Source of the DNA: Hungateiclostridiaceae bacterium UBA1305
GTDB taxonomy: Bacteria; Bacillota; Clostridia; Acetivibrionales; DTU013
NCBI GenBank assembly: GCA_002307275.1
Contig: DBTX01000018.1
Location: 17,782-42,654 of the forward strand
Direction of reading: 5' to 3'
DNA length: 24,873 nucleotides
Shown here: positions 15,412 through 24,660 of the stretch, piece by piece
Layout: each line of letters begins with the position of its first letter
Position numbering within the stretch: the stretch's first letter is position 1
Notes under the pieces: generated by a model
The model's input: the letters and a program-made list of their open reading frames with translations, nothing else
What the model was told of the DNA's origin: nothing
The model's database searches: none
Translations under genes and position numbers: made by a program

Positions 15412-16431
15412 ATGAAAGCTGCATTTGCAAAAGCGCCTTATCAATTTGAAATCAGAAATGTGGATTTAAGGGAACCGGGGCCGGATGAAGCCTTGGTAAA
15501 AATCATGGCCTGCAGTATTTGCGGCGGCGATCTGGGGTTAGCCGGCATCGATGCACAAGATTGGCAGCCCTTTGGACATGAGATTTCCGGGATCATTGTA
15601 AAAGCAGGAATAAACTGCACGCAGGTTTCTGCAGGAGACAAAGTGGTTCTGGAAAGCGGATCGTTTTGCAGGGAATGTGAATTCTGCCGGAACGGCCGCG
15701 TTGATCTGTGCAACAAGGGCCCCAATTTCTGGAATTCCACCAGTATGGGCTTTGCAGAGTACATGATCGCTCCGAAGGAATGTCTGGTGCCGTTTTCAGG
15801 GATCCCGTTCGAAGAGGCATCGTTGGTAGAACCCCTTGGCGTTGCGCTTGATCTGTTTTATACCGCGGACATCCGCTTTGACGAAAGTGTGCTTGTTGCA
15901 GGGATCGGGGCCATTGGACTTCTGGCGATCCAGCTTGCGAAAGCTGCCGGGGCAAAAAAGATCTATGCTGCAGCCCATTCCCATTCGAAAGCCAGAATAG
16001 AACTGGCCGCGAAATTCGGCGCCGACGAGATCATCCATACAGATAAAACCGGACTGGAATCCTACAAGTATTCCGGAGGAGGAGTCGATAAGATTCTGCT
16101 GACCGCTCCTCCCAGGTTGATTCCGGCCTGCATGAAGGCTGCGAATTTGGGTGGAACGATTGCCTATATCGGATTTGCGAGCGGAAGCGACGCATTCGTC
16201 ACCTTCGACGCAAACGAGTTTCATGTAAAAAAGCTTCAGTTGAAAGCCTCCTTTGCTGCTCCCGCATTGTATTTTCCAAGAGGTATCAGCCTAATCCAAA
16301 GCGGCGCTGTGGATGTGAAGTCTTTAATCAGTCACAGATTCCCGCTTGAGGAGATTGGAAATGCGATGTGCTCTTTGCGTGATGACAAGCTGAACAGCGT
16401 CAAATCAGTGATGATCGCTGCACAGGAATGA
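15412..16431 (+). CDS. Zinc-dependent medium-chain alcohol/polyol dehydrogenase
   Basis: A 339-residue MDR-family oxidoreductase using NAD(P)H. The GroES-like domain has catalytic-zinc motifs CSICGGDL (C34/C37) and GHE (56-58), and structural-zinc cysteines C86, C89, C92 and C100 in CRECEFCRNGRVDLC. The Rossmann fold has GIGAIG (164-169). The pattern is nearest to sorbitol/threonine/2,3-butanediol-type dehydrogenases; the substrate cannot be read from the sequence. GGAGA precedes the ATG by 7 bases. It is the only clear plus-strand gene in the window. It stands alone between an inverted-repeat element and a truncated regulator gene, which it overlaps by 32 bases tail to tail, suggesting that it was inserted here. 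Confidence 0.9.
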   Translation: MKAAFAKAPYQFEIRNVDLREPGPDEALVKIMACSICGGDLGLAGIDAQDWQPFGHEISGIIVKAGINCTQVSAGDKVVLESGSFCRECEFCRNGRVDLCNKGPNFWNSTSMGFAEYMIAPKECLVPFSGIPFEEASLVEPLGVALDLFYTADIRFDESVLVAGIGAIGLLAIQLAKAAGAKKIYAAAHSHSKARIELAAKFGADEIIHTDKTGLESYKYSGGGVDKILLTAPPRLIPACMKAANLGGTIAYIGFASGSDAFVTFDANEFHVKKLQLKASFAAPALYFPRGISLIQSGAVDVKSLISHRFPLEEIGNAMCSLRDDKLNSVKSVMIAAQE

Positions 16432-16750
16432 ACATAAGATTGAGAATCGTTGATTTGTTTACCCTTATGATACTGGTTCCCATCAATTGTTCCTCGATCT
16501 CATACAGTTTGAGAGTGGTTTCATACCTACAGTCTTTTGTATAAATAAATACCCTTTCATCAACAGTGTCAATGTACAATGCATTCTCTGGATCCAGGAA
16601 ATAAGCATTGCCATCCTTTTTGCCGCTAATCGATTTATTGTAGAGCCTGATATTCGATATCAGCTTCTCAAGTTTCTCATCAACAGTACGGCACTTGATT
16701 GTAATTTCGATCTCGTTATATTCATCTGACTGGTCAATATTAATTTTCAA
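16400..16750 (-). pseudogene. Truncated LytTR-type DNA-binding regulator
   Basis: A 116-residue frame starting at a TTG (16750) preceded by GGAGG. It resembles small LytTR proteins: the N-terminal part IEITIKCRTVDEKLEKLI, then FLDPENALYIDTVDERVFIYT, YETTLKLYEIEEQL and IRVNKSTILNL. Intact members of this group continue for another 25-30 residues with a second DNA-contact segment and a conserved SRQYV-like end. Here the frame instead runs into the opposite strand of the dehydrogenase gene's 3' end and stops after SSLI. The C-terminus therefore appears to be lost, probably when the dehydrogenase arrived. It might still fold, but DNA binding is doubtful. Confidence 0.65.
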
Positions 16751-16977
16751 ATCCTTCCTCCAACAATATTATTAGTGATCAGGCTGCCTGCACTTATATA
16801 ATGCATAAAAAAAAGGAATATTTCAGCAATATTACAGTTTGCTTCAGTATTTTACGGGTAAGCTGCACATTTTCATATATAAGGCAGCTCAAGATAACGG
16901 CAGTAATGCTCATTTTCCATATAAACATCAGGGTACCAGTTCAAAACAGAGGAAAATCCGGCAGTGAAAGAGGCAGT

Positions 16978-17027
16978 AAAAAAAAATCGCCAAAACCCTT
17001 TGGTGTTTCAGGTTTTAAGCGATTTTT
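16978..17027 (-). terminator. Strong intrinsic terminator of the surface-protein operon
   Basis: The arms aaaaatcgccaaaacc and ggttttaagcgattttt (plus strand) form a stem of about 15 pairs with one small internal bulge. On the minus strand it ends in a run of nine Ts. It lies 85 bases past the SLH gene's stop. The rest of the gene-free stretch 16751-17111 shows nothing further that I can support. Confidence 0.9.
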
Positions 17028-17111
17028 GTTTTGCTTTCTTATCTACCTGTTATATTGTGACTATTCTTCTTTCTTCGGAAACTGCGTTCATAATAATGTT
17101 GATTAGAGGTT

Positions 17112-18731
17112 TTAATAAGTTTTAACCATCCCCTGCAAATAAACTGCAATCATCTTTGATGCTTCGGCTCTTGTGGCATTTTCCCTAGGAGAGAATATAT
17201 TTGTACCCCTTCCCGAAATGATGCCGGCCTGCTGCATCGAATATACCGCCGTCTTTGCGTAGTCCGAGATCATGTTGTCATCTGTGAAGGTTATCACTTT
17301 TGATGTTTTGGGAAGTGAATATTTTGCGATTTTCTCCGAATAGCGCGACAACATCACAGACAAGTCCTGCCGTGTGATATTTACAGCCGGATCAAACCTG
17401 CCGCCCGATCCCGCAGTAATGCCGTTCTCATATCCCCAGGCTGCGGCAGGCGCATACCAGTCACCCTTTTTAACATCTGTAAAGGGCAGAACCGTATATT
17501 TTGCAAGATCCGCACCCGACATATTGGCAAGGATCTTCAGTACTTCGGCCCTTGTGATGGCTGCCTGCGGCGCAAACTGCTGATTTCCGCTGCCATTCAT
17601 AATGCCCCTTGCCGCCAGATAGGTAACATAGCCGGAATACCAGCCGGATACATCGGCAAATGTTTCTTTCTTGTAGCTGATATAAAATTTGGAGAAATGG
17701 TTGGTTACAAAGGTCAGCTTGCCGTTTGCGTAGGAGCAGATGACAGGTTCCGGTTTACCGGTGGCGGAGTTCATATGATAGATCAGAACGGCGTTGGCAT
17801 CCTCGCCTGCTTTGAGGACATAAGGTATTGATACCGTAACATTGCCGCCCAGTTCGGAAATCCCGGAATTGTTGCTTGTTAACGAAAAGTCGTACACCGG
17901 ACGGCCTCCCGTCATGTTCCTGTCAGTCTCTGACAGCGTTGAAGGATCAACCCTGGATGCGGTAAGTTTTACATCTGCCGTGATATCCCCCGCAATTTTC
18001 TTCAGAGACGCACGGTCAAAGGTCATATCAGCAACCGGTGTTGAAACAGTAAGCCTAATGGCTGCCGAACTGCAGATGCTGTTTAACGCTGATTTCGGGA
18101 TAGCCGTTTCAACAGATCTGGCATCCGCAGAGGCTTCAACCTTGATTGCAATCACTACAGGGGTATTTGGCGGTGTTTTACCGACTGCATCAATGGCACT
18201 GCTGATCTGAGCAAGTGTTACGGATGCATGTGCTGCTCCTGATGCATCAACGGTTGACGCTATAGTTGTTGATATGGTTGCAGTATTACCGTTCCTGCTC
18301 TGCTGGACAATTACGGGCGGACTGGTTTCCTGTCCCCCGGAGTTTGTATTGCCGGTCTTTATATCATTGCTGACATTTGTTGCTGAGACATTAAGTATTG
18401 TTTCTACATATTCGCCTCCATTTAAGTCGGCAGCCCGGACTTTGTAGCTGCCGGATGCCAGAACACCTGTATTCAGGGAGGTGGCGAAAGCTCCGCCTGA
18501 AACAGCTGCATGCCCCATCGCCTTCATGTTTGTGCCGTACCATATCTCGGCAATTATATTCGCGCTTGAGTCAAAACTGCCGCCTGTCACCGTAACCGCC
18601 CCGGCGGACGGGTTGTATGACGCCGCCAGGGTGCCTGCCGCAAAAACTGTGCCGCAGAACATGGATACGGTAAGACTTAATACCAGTAGAAAATATATGG
18701 TTTTTTTAAGAACATTATCATTTCGTTTCAT
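17112..18731 (-). CDS. Secreted triple-SLH cell-surface protein
   Basis: A 539-residue protein with a signal peptide (basic MKRNDNVLKK, hydrophobic core, AAG/A-type cleavage near residue 32). Residues about 33-115 look like an Ig-like adhesive domain. The middle part (about 145-350) is beta-rich and resembles extracellular stalk domains. Three S-layer homology repeats follow, starting near 358 (FADVSGWYSGYV), 418 (FTDVKKGDWYA) and 482 (FTDDNMISDYA), each with an ITRAE/TRAEA-like segment. SLH repeats bind pyruvylated secondary cell-wall polymer, so this protein sits on the cell wall. It begins 28 bases after the stop of the giant nuclease-like gene, which has no SLH domain, so it may anchor that protein. 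No enzymatic motif is seen. Confidence 0.9.
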   Translation of the reverse strand: MKRNDNVLKKTIYFLLVLSLTVSMFCGTVFAAGTLAASYNPSAGAVTVTGGSFDSSANIIAEIWYGTNMKAMGHAAVSGGAFATSLNTGVLASGSYKVRAADLNGGEYVETILNVSATNVSNDIKTGNTNSGGQETSPPVIVQQSRNGNTATISTTIASTVDASGAAHASVTLAQISSAIDAVGKTPPNTPVVIAIKVEASADARSVETAIPKSALNSICSSAAIRLTVSTPVADMTFDRASLKKIAGDITADVKLTASRVDPSTLSETDRNMTGGRPVYDFSLTSNNSGISELGGNVTVSIPYVLKAGEDANAVLIYHMNSATGKPEPVICSYANGKLTFVTNHFSKFYISYKKETFADVSGWYSGYVTYLAARGIMNGSGNQQFAPQAAITRAEVLKILANMSGADLAKYTVLPFTDVKKGDWYAPAAAWGYENGITAGSGGRFDPAVNITRQDLSVMLSRYSEKIAKYSLPKTSKVITFTDDNMISDYAKTAVYSMQQAGIISGRGTNIFSPRENATRAEASKMIAVYLQGMVKTY

Positions 18732-18759
18732 TTATTTCACCTTTCCTTCAAGTTTTTGA

Positions 18760-21700
18760 TCAAGGTGTAACTGTGAGAGGTACAGCCTTTGCGCCAGTGA
18801 AAGCTGCTGAATTGTACGTTGGAATTCCATCCATCAGGTAAATTGTAATGCCTGTTATACTGCTGTTGAACGACAACTCTGTCGCATCAGAGTCGGGATC
18901 GTCAAGAGACAGTGTACTGATAGCCTGTCCACCGCCATAGATATTCATTACGATAATTAACGTCGGGGTTGTCAAGGCCAGAGCGCCATTCCGGTTAACC
19001 GAGATGGCAGCTTTCCTGCCAAGCCCGTCCGCTGTGATTGCTGAAGAGGTAACCAGATAGGATGGGGTAAAGGAGGCTTTGACTGTTACAGCGGTGGAAA
19101 TCCCTGCACCTGAATAGTTATTGACAAGCACATCGGCGGCATCGGCAATTTTTATGTTATGTGGCCCATCCGGTAAGCCGGTAATGTTGAGCTTGCCCTC
19201 CGCATTCGTAGTACCTGTTCTTGTAACATTGTCCACCTTGAAGGTGATGGATTTTCCTGGCTGAACGATGCCGGTCAAATCACAGACAGTGACAGCTGCG
19301 GTATAATTAGCCGGACTGTATGTGCCTGTGGTCTTGATCCGGCCCTTGATCTGTGAGTAAGAATAGGGAAGTGAAATAGTACCGTTGTTTGTAAGTGTTT
19401 TAAGATAATTCTCAAGTGCGGTATCCTGTGTGACATCCTCACCGATGGACGGCAGGTTCTTCAGCATGGTATAGCCATCACCGCCGGTGAAGCCGAAATC
19501 CGTAAAGACAAATACCATTTTTGTAGAACTGTCGGTTCTTGAAAGCACCTGTTTGTCCGACCCATCACTATTTAAAAGAACGATTTTCGTGATACGGCTG
19601 CCGACCTGGCCCGGTATGGGATTACCGCTTGAATCAATCGCTGTAGCCGTTTTTCCGGGATCAAATTCATAACGTATGCCGGATACCTGGGGGAAGCGTC
19701 CATCGACACCCGTTATTTTCCCGGTGGTCTGATCCTGGGATTGAATCTTGGATACACCGTTTTCCAATGCTTCATATAGAAGACTCGGCGTAATTTCCTT
19801 GTAGGAAATGGTGTTGCCGTATGGCAGAACATTCAAAACGTCTCCTTTAGTGATAATTCCGTTTGTAATGGAAGCACGCACACCACCGCCATTCTGCAGT
19901 ACGATAACCGGAGAATTTTCATATGCCGTGCCCGGAAGCTTTGCCTTGACGGCCGCCGCCATGGAGTCCGCTACAAGATTGCCAAGGTTTGTCTCATACA
20001 GCCGGGCTTCATTGATGCCGTTGACGGTACCGCCCCACAACGGTCCCTCCGTATTGCAGACCACTGGTGAAAGCAGACTGCTGTATGTAGCCCTGATCCC
20101 GTTTGCAATCGTATTGACAGCGGGAGCCTGAGCGTTTTTCAACAGATCGGCCTGTTTGATAAAAGTTTCATTGACGGCTGATAATATGCCCGTGGTTTTA
20201 TTTACAGTAAGCTGAAGCATTCCGAGATTGTTGTTGCTGTTTCCAGCCTGTACGATGCGGATTCCGTTGATTGTCTGATCATATGCTGCGGTATGGCTGT
20301 GTCCGTCGATCAGGATGTCCGGTTTGAAGGCACTGCTGCCAAGAGCCTCTGCAATCGCCGTACTGCGGTTTTCCTCACTTGACGGATCGACGCCGAGGTG
20401 TGCGAGACCGACTACAATGGCAGCCCCTTCAGCCCTGAGAGTTTGAACCTGGTTCTCAATGGTCGTTTTAAGACTTTCCGAATTGCCGAATGTAATGCCC
20501 GCTATACCGGCCGGATTTGTCTTGGTAGTTGTTTCCGGTGTTGTCAGTCCGAAGAAACCGACCTTGATGCCATCTACGATTACTATGGTATTGGCGCCGT
20601 TATTGGTTTTTGTTCCGTTTGCATAAGTTGAACCTGAAAGGAAAGGCTGCCCGTTCTTTACGGCATTTGCCGAAAGGATCGGGAAGGATGCGTTTGCCGC
20701 ATTTGAAAGGAGTTGTTCCTGACCGTAGTCAAATTCATGGTTCCCGGCGGCCATTGCAGCGTAGCCGGCTGCATTCATCAGCTTTATGATATCCTCACCC
20801 TTTGTGAGCGTTGCCACTGCGTTGCCCTGTGTGGCGTCGCCCGCGTCAACAAGAATGGAATTTGCAGTATTGGCTTTTAATGTTGCGATCGCTCCGATTA
20901 CATCCTTTGAGCCGTCGGCGGTTTTTACATCAATCAGGCTGCCGTGCATATCGTTTGTGTGGAAGATGGTTATGATTTTTTCAGTTGATAAGGAAGCACC
21001 TGCAAGTTCAAAGACGGACACGGTTCCACTGACCTCGTTGGCCGCCAGAAGAAGAGGCTTTCCGGTCGGACTGCCATCCGCGGATACAAAGCATTGTCCC
21101 TCCGGAGATACATCTCCGCCGTTTATACCTGTTGCAACAGTGGTTTCAAAATCCCGGCTGTTTATATAATTTGCAAATAAAGGAGCGGCAGGGTCGGTAA
21201 GATTATATGCAAATACACCTCCGATTCGCTCCATGCCTATGAAAGCATAGGGTATGCCGTCGATGGTTCCGACTTTCACATCTTCCGATTCCGGACCCTT
21301 TTTGGCGCTGCGCTTGTCCTTCAGCGTATCGTCATTGGAATAATTGAACCTGTCAGGCAGATATTGTGCCGTGTAATTCTCAAAATCGCTTCCGCTGTCA
21401 TATACCAGGGACATATCCTCTGCATCCCGGATGGAGAAGGAGCGGCCGCCGAAGAGATATTTCACATTGCTTTCAAAAACATTTTCAAAATCGGAGGTTT
21501 TGAGTGTGTCCACCTTGATTTTCCCGGTTCCGCCATCCTGACCGGAGCCTGCAAGCTGCAAGGAGGTTATGTCGCTGTAGGAGCCCCATTCTCTGGCGTC
21601 TCCTTCATTTGCCGTAAGAATATAGGTTTTTCCTCCCGCCTCATAGACCGATATGCCGTCCGGCATGTATACACCTTTAAAACCGGTTTCGTTTTTAATA

Positions 21701-24408
21701 TTGATATTGCCGTCACGGTAAATGTCGATGCCGCTGCCGGAAGTGGCATAATCCTTAAAGCCGAGACCTTTTATCCAGCTGAAGGATTTGGTTGAAATAT
21801 CAAACCTTGCAATGGCATTTGCCTCCTGGAGGGAGACATATGCATATCTGCTATCCGGCGAAATACTCAGATATTCAGGTTCAAGGTCCACCGAGGGCAG
21901 TGTTCCCGACTTCAACAGCACCTTCGAATCCAGAAGCAATTGCTTGTCCTCAGGCGTGTCAAAACTTTCAAAGCCTATCGTCTGTGCAGATGCGTCGGCG
22001 ATATTACTGCTGCTGACGTCAACGATTGTGACTGAACCTGCCGGGTCAACCGTGCCAGTGTCGTACCCGTCCCTGGGTTCTCCCTCATTGGCAGTCAGTA
22101 TGTATTTATAATCCGGTGTAAATACCAGGCAGTCAGGCTGCTTCCCTGCGCTTACAACTTTTTTCAGAACCCCTTCGGTATCGAAGACAGCCACCACGCC
22201 GTCATCATTCAGACCGGCCGCCTGCACGGCTACGGCAACAAGGCCTCTGTCGGAATCAATGTCCACGCTTGTCAGATCTCCGTAGACGAAACCTGCAAAA
22301 CCGGCATATCCGTTGATTGCCGCAGCAACATCAATGCTTGCATCTGCCGCAAGATTGGAGGCCTCCGTCTGGTTCGCCGCCAGTGAAGACAGTGATACGA
22401 TATCCAGCTTTCCGGTTGAACCATTTACAAGGTAGAACTTTTCATTTGCCTTATTGTATTTTACAATTTCCGCTACGCCTCCGTCGGCATTCGTTGTTCC
22501 CGTACTGTAACGGCCGATCAGTGACATATCAAGTGTGGAATTGCCGTTGTTAAAGCCATTCACTTTATCAAAAGTCAATACGGTATTGTCAAGGTAGATC
22601 GGATTGGTATAGGCATACTGATAATTGTCGGAACCCTCCACATAGACAAGTACCCACTTTTTCCCGGAAAGCTCGCTTTCCAGCGACAAGGCATCATTTG
22701 TATAGGTTGTTGTGCTATCTGGAAGATCGATTGTCTTTACGGTATACCCATCCGCAATGATTTTTACCGTGTCAAAGGAGCGGACGGAATCTACGGTAAT
22801 GGAAATGGTGGCATTCTTTGATATATTGGAGGTTTCGCCGGGAATCTTTCCGTTCAGCTTTGCATTGATCAGCGGACCGTTTGTGATAAAGCTCTTTCCG
22901 GCTTTGACTGCTTCTTCGACATTAGCTGCAGTAAGCGGATCCGTTCCGAGGTAGACGTAATTCCTTGGAGCGCCGGGAAGGAGGGCGTAGTTTTCTGCGG
23001 CTGTTTCGGCAGCATTTCTTACAGTATATAATATTCCTGCCTCGGCGATGGACTGTGCGCTTAAATTATAAGGTGCGGAGGATAATGCGGGTCCCATATT
23101 TGTAATAAACTCCTGCACATCCCAGTCGGGAAGGCTTCCTCCGGTTGCAGACTTTATTGCATTCATAATCGCGTTGTAATTGCTGATCGTACCGGCGGCA
23201 TAACGGTCATGGCAGTCACTGCTGCCCAATGACGGGAATTTTACACCGGTATTGAGAAGCTTGTACCAGTTGAGAAAGGTAATATGCTTGCCCTCTACAA
23301 TATCTATATACCTGGAAGTCGCCGGATCGGATACGTCCGCATCCATTGTATAGATGGAACCGGCCTGTGTACTGTAATTTGTCATGAAACCGTTGCCGCC
23401 GTTCCAGATTTCGGTTGCATCAAATTTGGAAATGAGATCTTTTACGTCCGATTGTGTCCAGTCGATGTCCGTCCTTACAAAAGACATCCCGCCGGGAGCT
23501 CCCAGGGCGGAAACGGCAAGATCGGCATTCGGGTGGTTTATTACGGACAGGGCGCCGTTGGTTTTCATATTGTCGGCAATGGCATTCAACGAATAAACCA
23601 GAGAAGCATCCGTGGTCCTGCCGTCTGCTGCACTCAGATTTACAGTAGGATTCAGATCAATGGAGGAATTGGGTTCCCAGACATTGAAGTGACCCGCCCC
23701 TGTCATGTTGCCGGCCGGTGTGCCGTGAGTCGTGACTTCGTCGCCTGCGATAGGCAGAAATGCATCCGGCTTGTTGGAATACTCCTGGCCTGCGGAGATG
23801 AACTCGCTATTTCCGCTGACACTGTTATGGTCGGTCAGCACTGCAAAGTTCAAACCCAGGGCTACATCGGCCTGAGCCATTTCGGCAGTTGTGTTGTGAC
23901 CGTCCGAGTAGGTTGTATGGGAATGGGTGTCACCGGAATACCAGCCTTGAGCCGGCATGTTGTAAATTCGCTTGAGATTGATTGAGATATCCGCTGTTTG
24001 GTCTGCTGCGACGGATACCTGAAAGATGAAATTTTCATATTCGGGGCCTTTGTATATGCTGACATCGTAGTTGCCTGCCTTGCTTAAAGTCAGGTCAAAT
24101 GTGCCGTCTTTGCCGGAATACTGCTGTGCTTCAATATCAACGTAGGTTTGCGTCTTTACCTGGTTGGATATCCGGATCAATACAGGCGTGGCAACTGCTC
24201 CCGCTCCTTCACCGGTCGACGTTACCCCTTTTATATGTATTCCTCCGCCCGAAATATCCGTTTTGACAATTGTGGCGGTGCTGCCAAATGCACTTGTGAC
24301 TGCTGGCACTGTATCCGATTGTACCGGAAATGGGCTAGCCAGCATGGCGATCAGCATTGCTACAGCCAGCATGGTGGATAGAAGCCTTTTTCCATGAAAT
24401 TTTTTCAT
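18760..24408 (-). CDS. Giant secreted PHP / choice-of-anchor-I-like / 5'-nucleotidase fusion protein
   Basis: A protein of about 1,882 residues with a signal peptide (KRLLSTMLAVAMLIAMLAS). The order is: a carboxypeptidase-regulatory-like beta domain (about 60-150); a PHP-type phosphoesterase domain starting at GDTHSHTTYSDG (about 163-174), with LTDHNSV and a later SSDCHD; and a beta-propeller-like region (about 615-1140, with ILTANEGEPRDGYD, LTANEGDAREWG and FIGMERIGG) typical of choice-of-anchor-I proteins. Next is a calcineurin-type metallophosphatase (FHTNDMHG at about 1152, DAGDATQGN, GNHEFDYG at about 1226, GHSH), then the 5'-nucleotidase C-terminal domain (NLGNLVADSM, NGGGVRASI, GDGYTML) and a C-terminal beta domain (about 1680-1882). 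It probably releases phosphate or nucleosides from extracellular nucleotides and other phosphoesters. ATG 24408 is preferred over GTG 24417 by AAGGAG spacing. Confidence 0.9.
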   Translation of the reverse strand: MKKFHGKRLLSTMLAVAMLIAMLASPFPVQSDTVPAVTSAFGSTATIVKTDISGGGIHIKGVTSTGEGAGAVATPVLIRISNQVKTQTYVDIEAQQYSGKDGTFDLTLSKAGNYDVSIYKGPEYENFIFQVSVAADQTADISINLKRIYNMPAQGWYSGDTHSHTTYSDGHNTTAEMAQADVALGLNFAVLTDHNSVSGNSEFISAGQEYSNKPDAFLPIAGDEVTTHGTPAGNMTGAGHFNVWEPNSSIDLNPTVNLSAADGRTTDASLVYSLNAIADNMKTNGALSVINHPNADLAVSALGAPGGMSFVRTDIDWTQSDVKDLISKFDATEIWNGGNGFMTNYSTQAGSIYTMDADVSDPATSRYIDIVEGKHITFLNWYKLLNTGVKFPSLGSSDCHDRYAAGTISNYNAIMNAIKSATGGSLPDWDVQEFITNMGPALSSAPYNLSAQSIAEAGILYTVRNAAETAAENYALLPGAPRNYVYLGTDPLTAANVEEAVKAGKSFITNGPLINAKLNGKIPGETSNISKNATISITVDSVRSFDTVKIIADGYTVKTIDLPDSTTTYTNDALSLESELSGKKWVLVYVEGSDNYQYAYTNPIYLDNTVLTFDKVNGFNNGNSTLDMSLIGRYSTGTTNADGGVAEIVKYNKANEKFYLVNGSTGKLDIVSLSSLAANQTEASNLAADASIDVAAAINGYAGFAGFVYGDLTSVDIDSDRGLVAVAVQAAGLNDDGVVAVFDTEGVLKKVVSAGKQPDCLVFTPDYKYILTANEGEPRDGYDTGTVDPAGSVTIVDVSSSNIADASAQTIGFESFDTPEDKQLLLDSKVLLKSGTLPSVDLEPEYLSISPDSRYAYVSLQEANAIARFDISTKSFSWIKGLGFKDYATSGSGIDIYRDGNINIKNETGFKGVYMPDGISVYEAGGKTYILTANEGDAREWGSYSDITSLQLAGSGQDGGTGKIKVDTLKTSDFENVFESNVKYLFGGRSFSIRDAEDMSLVYDSGSDFENYTAQYLPDRFNYSNDDTLKDKRSAKKGPESEDVKVGTIDGIPYAFIGMERIGGVFAYNLTDPAAPLFANYINSRDFETTVATGINGGDVSPEGQCFVSADGSPTGKPLLLAANEVSGTVSVFELAGASLSTEKIITIFHTNDMHGSLIDVKTADGSKDVIGAIATLKANTANSILVDAGDATQGNAVATLTKGEDIIKLMNAAGYAAMAAGNHEFDYGQEQLLSNAANASFPILSANAVKNGQPFLSGSTYANGTKTNNGANTIVIVDGIKVGFFGLTTPETTTKTNPAGIAGITFGNSESLKTTIENQVQTLRAEGAAIVVGLAHLGVDPSSEENRSTAIAEALGSSAFKPDILIDGHSHTAAYDQTINGIRIVQAGNSNNNLGMLQLTVNKTTGILSAVNETFIKQADLLKNAQAPAVNTIANGIRATYSSLLSPVVCNTEGPLWGGTVNGINEARLYETNLGNLVADSMAAAVKAKLPGTAYENSPVIVLQNGGGVRASITNGIITKGDVLNVLPYGNTISYKEITPSLLYEALENGVSKIQSQDQTTGKITGVDGRFPQVSGIRYEFDPGKTATAIDSSGNPIPGQVGSRITKIVLLNSDGSDKQVLSRTDSSTKMVFVFTDFGFTGGDGYTMLKNLPSIGEDVTQDTALENYLKTLTNNGTISLPYSYSQIKGRIKTTGTYSPANYTAAVTVCDLTGIVQPGKSITFKVDNVTRTGTTNAEGKLNITGLPDGPHNIKIADAADVLVNNYSGAGISTAVTVKASFTPSYLVTSSAITADGLGRKAAISVNRNGALALTTPTLIIVMNIYGGGQAISTLSLDDPDSDATELSFNSSITGITIYLMDGIPTYNSAAFTGAKAVPLTVTP

Positions 24409-24464
24409 GATTCTCACTCCTTAATATTATGTAATAAACTTATGTAAATAATAATAAGGAAGTT

Positions 24465-24493
24465 TTTATAACTGGACATCAACTCTATGTAAA
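24465..24493 (-). promoter_or_regulatory. Promoter of the surface-protein operon
   Basis: On the minus strand a -35 TTTACA (24488-24493), 17-base spacer and -10 TATAAA (24465-24470) each match consensus at 5 of 6 bases. Transcription would start near 24458, giving a leader of about 50 bases. I see no Pho-box-like direct repeats. Confidence 0.65.
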
Positions 24494-24585
24494 TTTTTGG
24501 TTATACAGAGTAAATTTTATTTTGATGCCAAATATATGTTTGGTCTAAGCAGGGAAAAACTCGCAGAGATACGTTCATAGCTGTA

Positions 24586-24632
24586 AAAGGGACATGAATG
24601 ACTTTATATGTTTAGGTATTATCTGTCCCTTT
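24586..24632. repeat. 9-bp perfect inverted repeat, possible weak terminator
   Basis: The arms aaagggaca (24586-24594) and tgtcccttt (24624-24632) are separated by 29 AT-rich bases. On the minus strand the structure lies just after the chemotaxis-receptor remnant and ends in CCCTTTTACA. The long loop and short T-run make it a poor terminator. The GTCCCTTT core also occurs in the repeat structure near 15098. Confidence 0.45.
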
Positions 24633-24660
24633 CAGCCTCAGCTTGTTTTACTAAACAATC

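Noticed and set aside
16801..17106. Plus-strand frame of about 100 codons
   Set aside because: It runs through the strong terminator of the SLH operon, has no good ribosome site and resembles no protein family.
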